A DNA stretch of 64,000 bases from Pseudomonas entomophila (GCF_013523125.1 NZ_JAAMQJ010000004.1:124001-188000); one strand, 5' to 3'; positions 1 to 10,063 are shown, counted from the stretch's first letter. Translations and numbers: made by a program. The notes: generated by a model from the letters alone, not told the origin.

Positions 1-2587
1 AGAGCGCCTGGGCGCGCCGTTCCGCCACTGGCGCGTTGTCGACCAGCGCATAGGGCCTGGCGTCGAGCCTGGCCAGGGCGAGCGGCGAGGGCGTTGCCAG
101 GTCGAGGTCGATCAGGCGCAGTTCGGCCCGCTCGATGCGCCGTAGCCGGGCCAGCCAGCCCGTGCTGTCCAGGGCCTCGTGCAGGCAGTCGTCCAGCGTC
201 TGCCGGACCAGCGGGTGGTCCGGCAACGGGCGCTCGGCGGAGGGCGCCAGGGGCTCGGCCAGGTCAGGGAACACGGCCTCGACCAGCGCCTGGCTTTTCA
301 GGCGCTGGACCTGAGGCGCGACCTTGCGGCCGGCGATCATCCGCGGCAGCGCCATGGCCACCGCCGCGTTCCAGCGCCAGCGCACGTCGAACAGCGGCGC
401 GTCGAGTACCGCCTGGACCAGGACCGACTCGGCCGTGGCACTGGGCAGGCACTGCCAGAGGTCGGCCAGCGCGAGGTGCGCCGCGGCGGGCAGCGCGAAG
501 ACCAGTGCGTCCTCGCCGGCAGCCACGTGCAGGTCGATGTCGAAAAGGCGTCCGAGGCGTGCCCGCAACGCCAGCCCCCACGCCCGGTTGACGCGGCTGC
601 CGAAGGGCGCATGCAGGATCATCTGGGGGTCGCCCACGGCGTCGATAAAGCGTTCCAGCACCAGGGTGTCCTGGGACGGCAGCCCACCCAGGACGGCCCA
701 GGCGCGCCCCAGGTAGTCGAACACCTGCGTGGCGGCGTCCGTTTCGAGTTGATAATGCTCGCGCAGCCAGGCCAAGGCCTGGTCCCGATCACCTGCGCAG
801 TCCGTCAACTGCCGGTCGAGCGCTGCCTGGACCCGTGCCACGGCCGCCGACAGCTCGGTGCTGCGTCCGGGTGTCTCGCCGATCCAGAACGGAATGGTCG
901 GCGGCAGGCCGTGGGCGTCCTCGACCCGCACCCGACCCGGCTCGACCCGCAGGATGCGGTACGACGCATTGCCCAGCTGGACGATGTCGCCCGCGGTGCT
1001 CTCCACCGCGAACTCTTCGTTGACGCTGCCGATGTTCAAGGCCTGGGGTTCGAGGACCACGGCATAGTCGGCGCTGTCCGGCAGGGTGCCGCCACTGGTG
1101 AGCGCCGCCAATTGGCTGCCACGACGGCCGCGCAACTCGCCGCTGACGGCATCGCGCTGCACGTAGGCACCCCGCACGCCCTGGGGCGAGACGTGGCCTT
1201 CGGCGAGCATGCGCAGCACGGCCTGGTAATCCTCCTCTTCGAGTGCGGCATAGGGCTCGGCGCGACGCAGGCAAGCGAGCAGGGCAGGCTCGGTCCAGGC
1301 CTGGTTGCTGACCTCGGCGACGATCTGCTGCGCCAGGACGTCCAGCGGCGCCTGGGGGATGTGCAGGACGTCCAGCTCGCCGCGCCGCACGCAGTCGAGC
1401 AGGGCCACGCACTCGACCAGGTCGTCCCGTGACGTGACGAACAGCCGCCCCTTCGACGTGCCATCGACCTGGTGCCCGGCACGCCCGACCCGTTGCAGGA
1501 AGGCCGCGATCGAGCCGGGCGAGGCGATCTGGCAGACCAGGTCGACGTCGCCGATGTCGATGCCCAGTTCCAGCGAGGCGGTGGCCACCAGCATCTGCAG
1601 GTCGCCACGCTTGAGGCGCTGTTCGACCTCCAGCCGGTGGGTCCTGGCCAGGCTGCCGTGGTGCGCCGCGACCTGCGTCACCCCCAGGCGTTCGCCCAGG
1701 TGCCGCGCCAGGCGCTCGGCGAGGCGTCGCGTGTTGACGAACACCAGGGTAGTGCTGTGCTGGCGCGCCAGTTCGGCCAGTCGGTCGTAGACCAGCCCCC
1801 AGTCTTCACTGGACAGCACTGCCCCCAGCGGCACCGGCGGCAGCTCCAACGCCAGATCGCGTGGCCGTGCATGGCCGATGTCGACGATGGCGCAGGCGCG
1901 CGCGTGGCCGACCAGCAGGCGCGCCACCCGCTCGACCGGGCGCTGGGTCGCCGACAGGCCGATCCGCCGCAAGGGCCGGTCGCACAACGCCTCGAGCCGC
2001 TCCAGGGTCAACGCCAGATGACACCCCCGCTTGTTACCGGCCACCGCATGGATCTCGTCGACGATCACCGTGTGCACGTCGGCCAGACCGGCGCGGCCGG
2101 AGGCAGAGCCCAGCAGCACGTACAAGGATTCCGGCGTGGTCACCAGGATGTGCGGCGCCTTGCGGCGCATGGCCGCTCGCACGTGCTGGGGCGTATCGCC
2201 CGTGCGCACGGCGGTGGTGATGCGAGGCGCCGCCAGGCCTTGCGCTTCCAGCACCCGGGCGATGCCTTCCAGTGGGCGTTGCAGGTTCAGCTGGATATCG
2301 TTGGACAAGGCCTTGAGCGGCGAGACATAGACCACCTGAGTGCGGTCAGGCAGCCCGTCCTCGGCTGCCAGCCCCTGGCGCACCAGCTCGTCGAGCACCG
2401 CGAGGAATGCGCTCAAGGTCTTGCCGGAACCGGTCGGCGCCGCCAGCAGGACGGACTGCCCCTCTTGGATCAGCGGCCAGGTGCGCGCCTGCGCAATCGT
2501 GACGCGCCCGAATTGCTGGGTGAACCAGGTCGCGACCGCGGGGTGGAAGCCAGCGAGCGCCGACGGTGCCTGTGTGAAAAGAGTCAT
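1..2587 (-). CDS. lhr: Lhr-family ATP-dependent helicase, 3' part outside window
   Basis: The minus strand is open without a stop from an ATG at 2587 to the window edge, giving the first 862 residues. The N-terminus carries a DEAD/DEAH helicase core: Walker A APTGSGKT, motif II DEIH followed by AVAGNKRG, and a second RecA domain with LVATASLELGIDIGDVDLV and RVGRAGH. A winged-helix and the start of the Lhr-specific central domain follow. Full-length Lhr proteins are about 1500 residues, so roughly the last 40 percent lies outside. Family knowledge: Lhr is a 3'-to-5' superfamily 2 helicase linked to DNA repair. It is divergent from the NUDIX gene, with 154 bp between them. A second, short Lhr-Core gene is at 40305-42758. 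Confidence 0.9.
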   Translation of the reverse strand, partial: MTLFTQAPSALAGFHPAVATWFTQQFGRVTIAQARTWPLIQEGQSVLLAAPTGSGKTLSAFLAVLDELVRQGLAAEDGLPDRTQVVYVSPLKALSNDIQLNLQRPLEGIARVLEAQGLAAPRITTAVRTGDTPQHVRAAMRRKAPHILVTTPESLYVLLGSASGRAGLADVHTVIVDEIHAVAGNKRGCHLALTLERLEALCDRPLRRIGLSATQRPVERVARLLVGHARACAIVDIGHARPRDLALELPPVPLGAVLSSEDWGLVYDRLAELARQHSTTLVFVNTRRLAERLARHLGERLGVTQVAAHHGSLARTHRLEVEQRLKRGDLQMLVATASLELGIDIGDVDLVCQIASPGSIAAFLQRVGRAGHQVDGTSKGRLFVTSRDDLVECVALLDCVRRGELDVLHIPQAPLDVLAQQIVAEVSNQAWTEPALLACLRRAEPYAALEEEDYQAVLRMLAEGHVSPQGVRGAYVQRDAVSGELRGRRGSQLAALTSGGTLPDSADYAVVLEPQALNIGSVNEEFAVESTAGDIVQLGNASYRILRVEPGRVRVEDAHGLPPTIPFWIGETPGRSTELSAAVARVQAALDRQLTDCAGDRDQALAWLREHYQLETDAATQVFDYLGRAWAVLGGLPSQDTLVLERFIDAVGDPQMILHAPFGSRVNRAWGLALRARLGRLFDIDLHVAAGEDALVFALPAAAHLALADLWQCLPSATAESVLVQAVLDAPLFDVRWRWNAAVAMALPRMIAGRKVAPQVQRLKSQALVEAVFPDLAEPLAPSAERPLPDHPLVRQTLDDCLHEALDSTGWLARLRRIERAELRLIDLDLATPSPLALARLDARPYALVDNAPVAERRAQAL

Positions 2588-2741
2588 CGAGCGGTTATGC
2601 GCGACCCTGGCCGCGCTGGCAAGCGGTATTTAGACAGGACCTCTGCGGTCAGTCTGACGACGCGGGCAAGCGTGACACCGGACGGGCGGATGCGCGGCGT
2701 TGGCCTTACACTGAGCGGCCCTGATGGAAGGAACCTCCTTG

Positions 2742-3167
2742 ATGATCACCGTTTCACCCCCCCTCATTCGCATTGCAGCAGCCGTGTTGATCGATCCTGA
2801 CGGACGAACCTTGCTGGTCCGCAAGCGCGGCACCCAGGCGTTCATGCAGCCAGGCGGCAAGATCGATGAAGGCGAGTCGGCACGCATGGCGCTGGTGCGT
2901 GAGCTGCACGAAGAGCTGGGCCTGCAGGTACACGCAGAGGCCCCTGTGTACCTGGGCAGGTTCCAGGCAGCGGCGGCCAACGAGCCTGGTTGTCAGGTGC
3001 AGGCCGAGCTGTTTCGTGTCGATACCGCCGAGAGGCCCCAGGCCGCTGCGGAGATCGAGGCCCTGGCCTGGGTACGCGCCGACGAGACGCCCGACCTGGT
3101 GCTGGCGCCCCTGACGCGCGAGGTGATCCTGCCTCTGTACCGCGGGTTACTCAGCGCACCGCACTGA
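2742..3167 (+). CDS. NUDIX hydrolase
   Basis: A 141-residue protein with a complete Nudix box: G39, E45, R53-E54, E57-E58 and G60 match GX5EX7REUXEEXGU. Such proteins hydrolyse a nucleoside diphosphate linked to another moiety, using Mg2+ held by the glutamates; the substrate cannot be told from sequence. I chose the ATG at 2742 because GGAAGGA lies 9-10 bases upstream. An in-frame ATG at 2724 would add six residues but would contain that ribosome-binding site within the gene. The gene is cytosolic, with no signal peptide or TM segment. Its last 17 bases overlap the 3' end of metR on the other strand. Confidence 0.88.
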   Translation: MITVSPPLIRIAAAVLIDPDGRTLLVRKRGTQAFMQPGGKIDEGESARMALVRELHEELGLQVHAEAPVYLGRFQAAAANEPGCQVQAELFRVDTAERPQAAAEIEALAWVRADETPDLVLAPLTREVILPLYRGLLSAPH

Positions 3168-4068
3168 CCCCATCGAGGGTGGCGAACGAGATGTCCTTGG
3201 CCGTCAGCAGGAAGTCGCGCATGTAGGGCGCATCGAGCATGTCGGTGCGCACGGCGGCGTACAAGGTGGCGAACAGGCCTTTCTCGCCCAGGCGCTTTGC
3301 TTTCACGTAGCCACGGGCACTGTACTCGTGCAGGGCCCAGTGCGGCATGCCGCAGACGCCCCGACCGCTGGCCACCAGCTGCATCATCATCACCGTCAGC
3401 TCCGAGGTGCGGATCGCGGCAGGCTCGATGTCCGCCGGCTCGAGAAAACGCGTGAAGATGTCCAGTCGATCACGTTCGACCGGGTAGGTGATCAAGGTCT
3501 GGTCGAGCAGGTCCGAGGGCACGATGTAGGGCTTGCCGGCAAGCGCGTGCTGGTTGGCCACTGCCAGCATGGCCTCGTAGGTGAACAGGGGCACGTAGGT
3601 GATCCCGGACAGGTCCAGCGGATCGGAGGTGACGACCAGGTCCAGGTCGCCCCGTGCCAGGGCCGGCAGCGGCGCGAAGGCGAAGCCCGAGGCCAGGTCG
3701 AGTTCGACTTCCGGCCAGGCATCGCGAAACTGGTCGATGGTCGGCATCAGCCACTGGAAGCAGCTGTGGCATTCGATCGCCATGTGCAGGCGCCCGGCGG
3801 TACCGCCGGCCAAGCGCGCGATGTCGCGCTCGGCGCCGCGCAACAGCGGCAGGGTGGCATCGGCCAGCTGCAACAGACGCAGGCCGGCGCTGGTGAAGCG
3901 AATGGGCTTGGTCTTGCGCACGAACAGCTGCATGCCCAGGCGCTCTTCGAGTTCCTTGAACTGATGCGACAGGGCCGATTGGGTCAGGTGCAGGCGTTCG
4001 GCCGCCTCGACGAGGCTGTCGGCCTCGCGCAGGGCATGAAGGGTTTTCAGGTGACGGATTTCCAGCAC
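3151..4068 (-). CDS. metR: LysR-family methionine biosynthesis regulator MetR
   Basis: A 305-residue LysR-type regulator. The N-terminal winged helix-turn-helix (residues about 15-37, containing AAERLHLTQSALSHQF) is followed by the substrate-binding-like effector domain, which in MetR senses homocysteine. The opening MLEIRHLKTLHAL and the length fit MetR rather than other LysR members. In many proteobacteria metR is divergent from metE or another methionine gene. Here the upstream neighbour is the giant toxin-like gene on the same strand, so no target lies alongside. The tail-to-tail 17-base overlap with the NUDIX gene leaves no room for a terminator between them. Confidence 0.87.
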   Translation of the reverse strand: MLEIRHLKTLHALREADSLVEAAERLHLTQSALSHQFKELEERLGMQLFVRKTKPIRFTSAGLRLLQLADATLPLLRGAERDIARLAGGTAGRLHMAIECHSCFQWLMPTIDQFRDAWPEVELDLASGFAFAPLPALARGDLDLVVTSDPLDLSGITYVPLFTYEAMLAVANQHALAGKPYIVPSDLLDQTLITYPVERDRLDIFTRFLEPADIEPAAIRTSELTVMMMQLVASGRGVCGMPHWALHEYSARGYVKAKRLGEKGLFATLYAAVRTDMLDAPYMRDFLLTAKDISFATLDGVSAVR

Positions 4069-4154
4069 GACGACTCTCGCAGCAACGCTTGAACAAAAGC
4101 AGGAAGCGCATGAGTGTGTCTCATGCTGGCGTGCCTGTCATGCAAAGGATGCTG

Positions 4155-4182
4155 AAAAAGGGCGGAGCCGCTGGGCTCCGCC
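4155..4182 (-). terminator. Rho-independent terminator of the giant gene
   Basis: A 9-bp GC-rich stem (4161-4169 with 4174-4182, loop of four) is followed on the minus strand by five T residues (AAAAA at 4155-4159 on the plus strand). It begins 8 bases past the stop codon of the 1793-residue gene, so that gene is terminated before metR. Confidence 0.85.
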
Positions 4183-4190
4183 CGTCGTCT

Positions 4191-7100
4191 TCAGAGAGGA
4201 GCGAAGAGTCGATTGGCCACCTGCGGGCTGATCGTGCCACGCCACAGATCGGGCTGCTCATGGCTCAGGTACCGGTCGACCGCTCGCTTCAGGTGCGCTG
4301 CCGTGAACGACGTGAAGGGGGCATCGGGCGTGCGGTAGTGGAAATGCGCATACCACAGCACGGGCTGGCCCTCGCTCGTCGAGTCGATGATCGCGTATTC
4401 CTGCAGGTAGTCCTGAGCGCCCAGTGCCTGACGATCCCCCATGCGTCGGATCGAAGCTTCGTTTTGCTCCATCAGGTATGCCAGGTGGCCGGTATCCGGC
4501 CTTTCGGTACGCTTGGTCTGAGCGATCCGCAGGGCTCTGCCTTCTTCGCGCAAGGCCTGTGCCTGGTTCGTCAGGCGCGGCAGTTCGTTCGCTTCAGGGT
4601 GCAGTCGCCGCAGGTGCCGGGCGCAGCGTTCCAAGTCCTCGGCCTTGATGTGCATCATGTGTTCGAGGTCGACGGCCAGCATGCCGTGGCGCTGATACTG
4701 CTGGACCTTCGCACGGTAGGGCGTCAGTCCCCCCAGCAGCTCGCTGGCGATGTGCTGCACGTCGCGCAGCTCGCGCGCACGGCTTGAGGCGGACACCTGT
4801 GGCTGCCAACGGTCGCCCTGGGCGCGCAGGAAACGCTTGAGGACCAGGCCATCGTCGCCTCGCATGACCATCTGTTCCGGGCCGTGTGCGGTGGCTGCGA
4901 CGAAATCGCCAACGTGCAGCCGGTTCTCGGTGTCGAGGAACAGCCGAGGGCTGCTCGCCGGGCCGCCGCGACCAGCGGACAACGCGGGCAGCCGGCGCAA
5001 CTTGCGCTCGATCAGGGTGAGCAGGGTGTCCAGGTTGTCATGGAGTTGCTGAAGATGACTCGCGTCGAACAGCGCCGGCATGCTGGCCTCGGTGGACTGC
5101 AGCTGCCGCTTGTAACGCGCGAACGTCTCGCGGGCCTGGTGATGGATCTGCCGCCGTTGAGCGACGCTGGCGCCCACGTCTCGAAGGTCGAGCAACGTGC
5201 TGCGTACGCTCAGCACGTCGGATTCCAGTTCCTGCAGGTTCTCGAGCAAGAACTCCGCGACCACCGATACGGTGGTGTAGCGTTGCGACGCTATCATCAG
5301 GTGTTGAGTCTGATAGAAGGCCTTGAACTCACTGCTGAGGGCCGCCCGGGTGGTTTCGACGCTCTGGCGCAGGGCCGTGGACCGTTCGGCCAGCGGGTAC
5401 CAGGTTTCGATGTCGTCCAGGGTCTTGAACAGCCGTTCACGGTGCCCCAATTGGGCAAGCGCGAGCTTGCGCGCCTCACGCAATAGAGGCGCCTGGTCGA
5501 CCAGGCCGTGGATTTCGTTCAACCTGAGCTGGACCAGCATGCTGCTGGTGAGGCTCTGCCGACTCAAGGTGACATGGAGCTGGATCTGATTGAGCAGGCG
5601 ATCGCAGATGACGCGGGCCACCTGGGCTTTTTGCTGCAACGGTACGCGGCGATTGCGCCCGGCGCTGAGGCGCAGATAGTCGTCCCATGAGCGATACAGC
5701 TGCTTCGCCAGGCGCAGATCGGCCTGGGTGACTTCGATCAACGCAGGCACCTGGGCCACCTGATCGGCTGGCGACGCCTCGTTGAACGGCATGAACAACT
5801 GATTGCTGTGCGCCAAGGACCGTTGCAACTGCGCTTCTTCGTTGTAGCACTGGGTTTGCAGCATCCGCTGACGGCGGTAATGTCGATCGACGAGGAAGCG
5901 GGGCAGCCGATCGCGAATCGCGGCAGGCCAATAGGGCTCCAGCTGATCGGCCACACGTCCGAGCGTCTGGCCGCCTCCGGCACCGCCCCCATACAGGTGC
6001 ACGCCATACAGCGAAAAATGCGTGTCCCATCGGCCCCGTTCGTCAAGCGCCACGGCACGCTGCCAGTGATGCCCAGGCGTGCCTTTGAGTCGCCAGGTAT
6101 GGGCGGCGGCATCCCAGGTCACTTCGAAAGGTCGCCCCTCGACCAGGATGAAATCACCCTCGGCATGCCGATAGATGCCCGTGTAGCGGCCCTCCGTCCC
6201 CACCTTGACGCCCTGCAGCGACAAAGGACGCGCGTACGCATACCCGTCGAGCGTGGAACGTCCCCGCTGCCTGGAAGGCTCGGTTCGCCAGCCCGTACCG
6301 ATGCCCGCGTGCAGCTGCCGCAGTTGACGTTGGCGCGACGCCTGGCGGATGAGGCTGACATTGATGGCGACACCGCTCACCAGATCCAGAACCACGTCGA
6401 TCAGGGCCAGCAAGGCATTGTTGACTTCGTTGACACCCTGCGCCATCTCGCCTTCGATGAACGCTTCGGCGGCGCGGGCGGAGGCATGTGCAAAGTCGTA
6501 GGCCGCGATCGCACTGCCTATGAACGGCATGACGCTCAGCGCCATTTTGAGGTAGTCGAAGATCATGCCGCTCTGGCGGGTGAAGCTTTCCAGCCACAGA
6601 TCGTCGTTCGAGCGCGAACTGGCCCGGTGCGCGGCGATGACTTTGCCCAACTGGGCTTCGAGCAGCAGCGCTGGCAGCGATAGGTGGGCAGGCCACGCAG
6701 TACCGATGCCGATGATGCCGTCGAATCCTCGGAGGCGAGCCTGTTGCAGGCGTGAGCGGTGTGCACGCGGGTCTCCCTGCAAGGCGCGTGACGCCAGGTA
6801 GGTGACGTCGCTTTCCGACACGATCGACTGGTACAACGCCCAGCGCGCGCTTTCCAGGTCGTTGTACTGGCTCAATGGCAGATGGGGGTGTTCGGGCTGA
6901 CACAGTAGGGTAACGCCACTGATCCGATCTTCGATGAACGTCACACCGGACAAGGTCGTGGCCCTGTCGTCGGTGTCAGGACCTCCAGTGGTGAGCAGAG
7001 CCGGCAGCAAGCGGATGTCATGACCCGTGGCCTGGCCATCCGCTTGAGTGCGGGCGTTCAAGGCCGCCTTGAGCAGGTCATGGCCGACGCCATCCAGGGT

Positions 7101-9572
7101 GCCTCGCCCTTGCAGCAGTATCCCCTGGATCTCGAGCATCAGGCGCAATGGACGTGTCAGGCACGCCCGACGCCATTGCATGGCGCAGGTGTTTTCCTGC
7201 AGACCCCGGTAGGTGTTGAGGATCACGTTCTCGTAAGCGTGCGCCAGGTCCAGCTCCCGCGCGAGTGCCTGTAGAGAGGTGAAGGTGAGGCCTGCGTCGA
7301 GCGCCTGGCGCAAGCCCAAATCCTGAGTGTCGATCTGGACGCTCAGGAAGCGCAACCGCAGCAGCATGGCGTCGTCGACATTGTTCAGCAGCAGGTCCTC
7401 GAGCGCGAGGCTCACGCGCGCTGCGCTGGGCACCAGCCTTTGCTTGACGGGCACGCCAGGTGCGCCACTGCCTGCGATCGGATCGTCCTGCCACGTCGTG
7501 CTGACCGGCACATCGATCGTCACGGGACGACCGTCGTAGGCTGGAAAGTCCTGCCGCAAGCGCTGTGCGACCCGCGCGCGGCAATAGACGGCGCGCACGG
7601 GCAGGTCGCGCACCACCAGGGCATGGGCTTGCTGGGACGCGAGCACGTAGGCCTCGACGACCGTATTCAGGGCCATACGCGATTCGAGCGAGAGCCTGGT
7701 GAGCCACGCCGGCACCGCACGCGCGATGTCGAGGGCACGCTGCTGCTGTTCGAGCAGGTGCAAGGCCGCGTCTCGTGCGGCATGCCGTGGAACCTGAAGC
7801 CGCTGGGCCATGCACTCGTGCAGTTCGGGTAGCGCCTGCGCGACGGCAGCCAGGCCCCCTTCGTCCTGGATCTGCTGGCGCAACTGCTGTCCATGGGCTA
7901 TCACGCCTCGAAGAAGCGCTTCGAACACCGTGCCGGATACCGGCACGTAGGCCAGCGACTGTCCATGTTCGGGGTGGATGCCCAGGCAGTGCTCGAGCTC
8001 GGCGTGATCGCGGCAGCGCAGCAGCCCACCGTGCTCACCCAGCCAGTAGAACAACAGGTCGCCCATCGTTGCCACACCGTCGGAGGCCGTACGGGTGATG
8101 ACGATGGCATCGCTCAACGTGTGTGCCTGCACCACGTCGTTTCCCTCCGGGGGCGGCGCTTGCAGGAGCACAGGGTGACTCAGTCGCAAGGCGTGGGATG
8201 AGGCCTGCGGATCGGCCGCTGTAGCAACTGTTTCCAGGCACCTCACGTCAAGGTCATCGAGTTCGCCCATCAGCCGCTTGAGCCGCGCATGGGCGAGCAG
8301 GCCCTGACGGTGCGCCTCGATCAGCGCGGCGCTGAAGACGAGCGGCGCGGCATCGGAATGCCAATGGGGCGAATGCAGATGGGCCTCGATCTCCGGCAAG
8401 GCCGCCTGTTGCGCCGCGACCAGCGCGGCCTGGCAGTCCGCCAACGCCTCAGGATCCTGCTCGACTGCCCGCGAGACGCGCTCCAGCTGTTGACTGATCT
8501 GGGCCGTTCTTTCCTGAGGCGGTACATCGAGTTGCAAACCGCCCAGATCGAACAGCGAGGGCAGCGGGTCTGCTGCCATCGGTTGCTGATCCTCGGCCGA
8601 AGGCATGGCCAGCAAGGGCGTGCCGTGCCATTCGGTGCTGAGCCGCTGCGCAGCCTCCAGCGCCCGGGGGGCGTCGCGCCAGAGATCGTCGCCCGGTGCT
8701 TGCTCGAGCGTGGCGGCCAGGCGTTGGAACAGCAGGTCATGCCAGAGGGTGAACCCGGCCTTGACGTGCTCCAGACGTTGCAAGGGCACCGCTGCGTCAG
8801 GGTGGCCGGTCAGCTCGAGCCAGAGCGCGGCATCCGTCGCGTGCACGGTGATGGCGGGGAAGCGGTCGGGCCGGTACAGCAGCGTGGCGCCCTCGGCCTC
8901 CAGGCTGAAGACCAAGGCACCTGGGCTGGCGAAGGTGCTTCGGACGACCACCGGCCGGTCGCCGGCCAGGGTGGAGGGCGTCTGGGCCAGAGCGGCCTCG
9001 ACCAGCGCCGAGGCCACTGCATCGTCGGACAGCCGAGGCTGACTGGCTTGCAGCGAGGCCAGGACATGCTGTTGGTAAAGCGCCTGCGCATGTGCGCTTC
9101 GCGTCGACGCGGTGTCGGGTTGGCACGCGTTCCAGTAACGGTACCAGGCCTTGACCAGCGCCCCATGCAGGTCCAGCGCCGGCAGCTGGCTCAACAGCTG
9201 TTCGACCGTCGTGCCGGCCACTGTTCGACCGTCTCTGCCGTGGACAAGGCGGACGCCGTCAGGCAGAGAGGTGACCGAGAGCGGATGCTGGTGGGCAAAG
9301 ACACACAGGTGAGCCAGGCTGACGAAATTCGTCGTGCCTTCGTGTGTGAACGCCAGGCCCGTGGCCTGGGCGTCGAGCGCCAGCTGCTGCATTATCCGTT
9401 CGCCGACCACGCGGGACAGCGTGGGAGCGCCCTTGATCAGCTCATGGAAAGGCGTAGCGAGCTCGATCAGGCGTGCATGGGCCGTCGAGGCCTTGTTCGA
9501 GGTCGGCGGGGCGGGTCTCAGGTGCGTTGGACGCAGGGTAGGCGTCGGTTCGGTCGTCGTCAGTTCGCTCAT
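4191..9572 (-). CDS. Giant dermonecrotic-toxin-like (DUF6543 type) protein
   Basis: A single 1793-residue open reading frame, the longest gene in the window. It has no signal peptide. Its N-terminal third, with a low-complexity start, FHELIKGAPTLSRVVGERI and an LYRPDRFPAITVHA stretch, resembles the large Pseudomonas proteins whose N-terminus is annotated as dermonecrotic toxin/DUF6543. Around residues 1000-1070 there is a hydrophobic helical block (MALSVMPFIGSAIAAYDFA, then ALLALIDVVLDLVSGVAI), the only plausible membrane-active segment. The C-terminal part has long helical, coiled-coil-like stretches and a kinase-like LVLKRFLRA patch. The family is usually large and polymorphic and is suspected, not proven, to be a secreted or contact toxin. 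No immunity, secretion or chaperone gene is adjacent. The gene is monocistronic with its own terminator. Assignment rests on recollection of family sequence, so function is an inference. Confidence 0.7.
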   Translation of the reverse strand: MSELTTTEPTPTLRPTHLRPAPPTSNKASTAHARLIELATPFHELIKGAPTLSRVVGERIMQQLALDAQATGLAFTHEGTTNFVSLAHLCVFAHQHPLSVTSLPDGVRLVHGRDGRTVAGTTVEQLLSQLPALDLHGALVKAWYRYWNACQPDTASTRSAHAQALYQQHVLASLQASQPRLSDDAVASALVEAALAQTPSTLAGDRPVVVRSTFASPGALVFSLEAEGATLLYRPDRFPAITVHATDAALWLELTGHPDAAVPLQRLEHVKAGFTLWHDLLFQRLAATLEQAPGDDLWRDAPRALEAAQRLSTEWHGTPLLAMPSAEDQQPMAADPLPSLFDLGGLQLDVPPQERTAQISQQLERVSRAVEQDPEALADCQAALVAAQQAALPEIEAHLHSPHWHSDAAPLVFSAALIEAHRQGLLAHARLKRLMGELDDLDVRCLETVATAADPQASSHALRLSHPVLLQAPPPEGNDVVQAHTLSDAIVITRTASDGVATMGDLLFYWLGEHGGLLRCRDHAELEHCLGIHPEHGQSLAYVPVSGTVFEALLRGVIAHGQQLRQQIQDEGGLAAVAQALPELHECMAQRLQVPRHAARDAALHLLEQQQRALDIARAVPAWLTRLSLESRMALNTVVEAYVLASQQAHALVVRDLPVRAVYCRARVAQRLRQDFPAYDGRPVTIDVPVSTTWQDDPIAGSGAPGVPVKQRLVPSAARVSLALEDLLLNNVDDAMLLRLRFLSVQIDTQDLGLRQALDAGLTFTSLQALARELDLAHAYENVILNTYRGLQENTCAMQWRRACLTRPLRLMLEIQGILLQGRGTLDGVGHDLLKAALNARTQADGQATGHDIRLLPALLTTGGPDTDDRATTLSGVTFIEDRISGVTLLCQPEHPHLPLSQYNDLESARWALYQSIVSESDVTYLASRALQGDPRAHRSRLQQARLRGFDGIIGIGTAWPAHLSLPALLLEAQLGKVIAAHRASSRSNDDLWLESFTRQSGMIFDYLKMALSVMPFIGSAIAAYDFAHASARAAEAFIEGEMAQGVNEVNNALLALIDVVLDLVSGVAINVSLIRQASRQRQLRQLHAGIGTGWRTEPSRQRGRSTLDGYAYARPLSLQGVKVGTEGRYTGIYRHAEGDFILVEGRPFEVTWDAAAHTWRLKGTPGHHWQRAVALDERGRWDTHFSLYGVHLYGGGAGGGQTLGRVADQLEPYWPAAIRDRLPRFLVDRHYRRQRMLQTQCYNEEAQLQRSLAHSNQLFMPFNEASPADQVAQVPALIEVTQADLRLAKQLYRSWDDYLRLSAGRNRRVPLQQKAQVARVICDRLLNQIQLHVTLSRQSLTSSMLVQLRLNEIHGLVDQAPLLREARKLALAQLGHRERLFKTLDDIETWYPLAERSTALRQSVETTRAALSSEFKAFYQTQHLMIASQRYTTVSVVAEFLLENLQELESDVLSVRSTLLDLRDVGASVAQRRQIHHQARETFARYKRQLQSTEASMPALFDASHLQQLHDNLDTLLTLIERKLRRLPALSAGRGGPASSPRLFLDTENRLHVGDFVAATAHGPEQMVMRGDDGLVLKRFLRAQGDRWQPQVSASSRARELRDVQHIASELLGGLTPYRAKVQQYQRHGMLAVDLEHMMHIKAEDLERCARHLRRLHPEANELPRLTNQAQALREEGRALRIAQTKRTERPDTGHLAYLMEQNEASIRRMGDRQALGAQDYLQEYAIIDSTSEGQPVLWYAHFHYRTPDAPFTSFTAAHLKRAVDRYLSHEQPDLWRGTISPQVANRLFAPL

Positions 9573-9701
9573 GTCATCAATCCGATCAGGTGACTGAATA
9601 GGGCCTGGGGATTGAAAGAAAGCGGGGATGACCGAAGGCGGTAGATAGAGCTGGTGGCCAGGGCGCCAGGACGAAAGGCCAGCGCGCCCGGTCGAACGGT
9701 C

Positions 9702-10037
9702 TCAGTGCAATCGAACCCAGGCCGTCACCAGCACCGCGGCGGCAAGCAGCCAGGCGAGCGCCGCAGTGGCGAGTGCGGCCTCCAGGCGCAGCCGGTCGAC
9801 CAGGAGGTACAACGCTGCCAGGTAGACGAAATACGGCAGGATCGACCACATGCCGAACACGATGGTGGTCTTCAGGTCGGCCAGCGAACGCCCTTTGCCG
9901 ACGATGTAGTGGGCGATCAGCGCGAACGTCGGAAACAGCGGCACCAGGCCGGCGATGTAGTAGTTGCGGGTTTTCGACAGGATGGCCAGCAGCACCACCA
10001 CGCCGGCGCCGATGGCGGCTTTGAAGATCAGGTCCAT
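9702..10037 (-). CDS. glpM: GlpM family inner-membrane protein
   Basis: A 111-residue, very hydrophobic protein with four predicted TM helices (about residues 7-20, 27-46, 58-80 and 86-108) separated by short charged loops (SKTRNYY, GKGRSLADLK, DRLRLE). It matches the GlpM family, which in P. aeruginosa is a membrane protein needed for efficient alginate production and lies by the glp genes. The start is the ATG at 10037; longer upstream extensions are out-of-frame reading of aauR. It follows aauR by 26 bases, so it may be co-transcribed with the aat-aau operon. The biochemical role is unknown. Confidence 0.82.
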   Translation of the reverse strand: MDLIFKAAIGAGVVVLLAILSKTRNYYIAGLVPLFPTFALIAHYIVGKGRSLADLKTTIVFGMWSILPYFVYLAALYLLVDRLRLEAALATAALAWLLAAAVLVTAWVRLH

Positions 10038-10063
10038 GTCTTGGAGTCCGTGCGAGTGATCGA

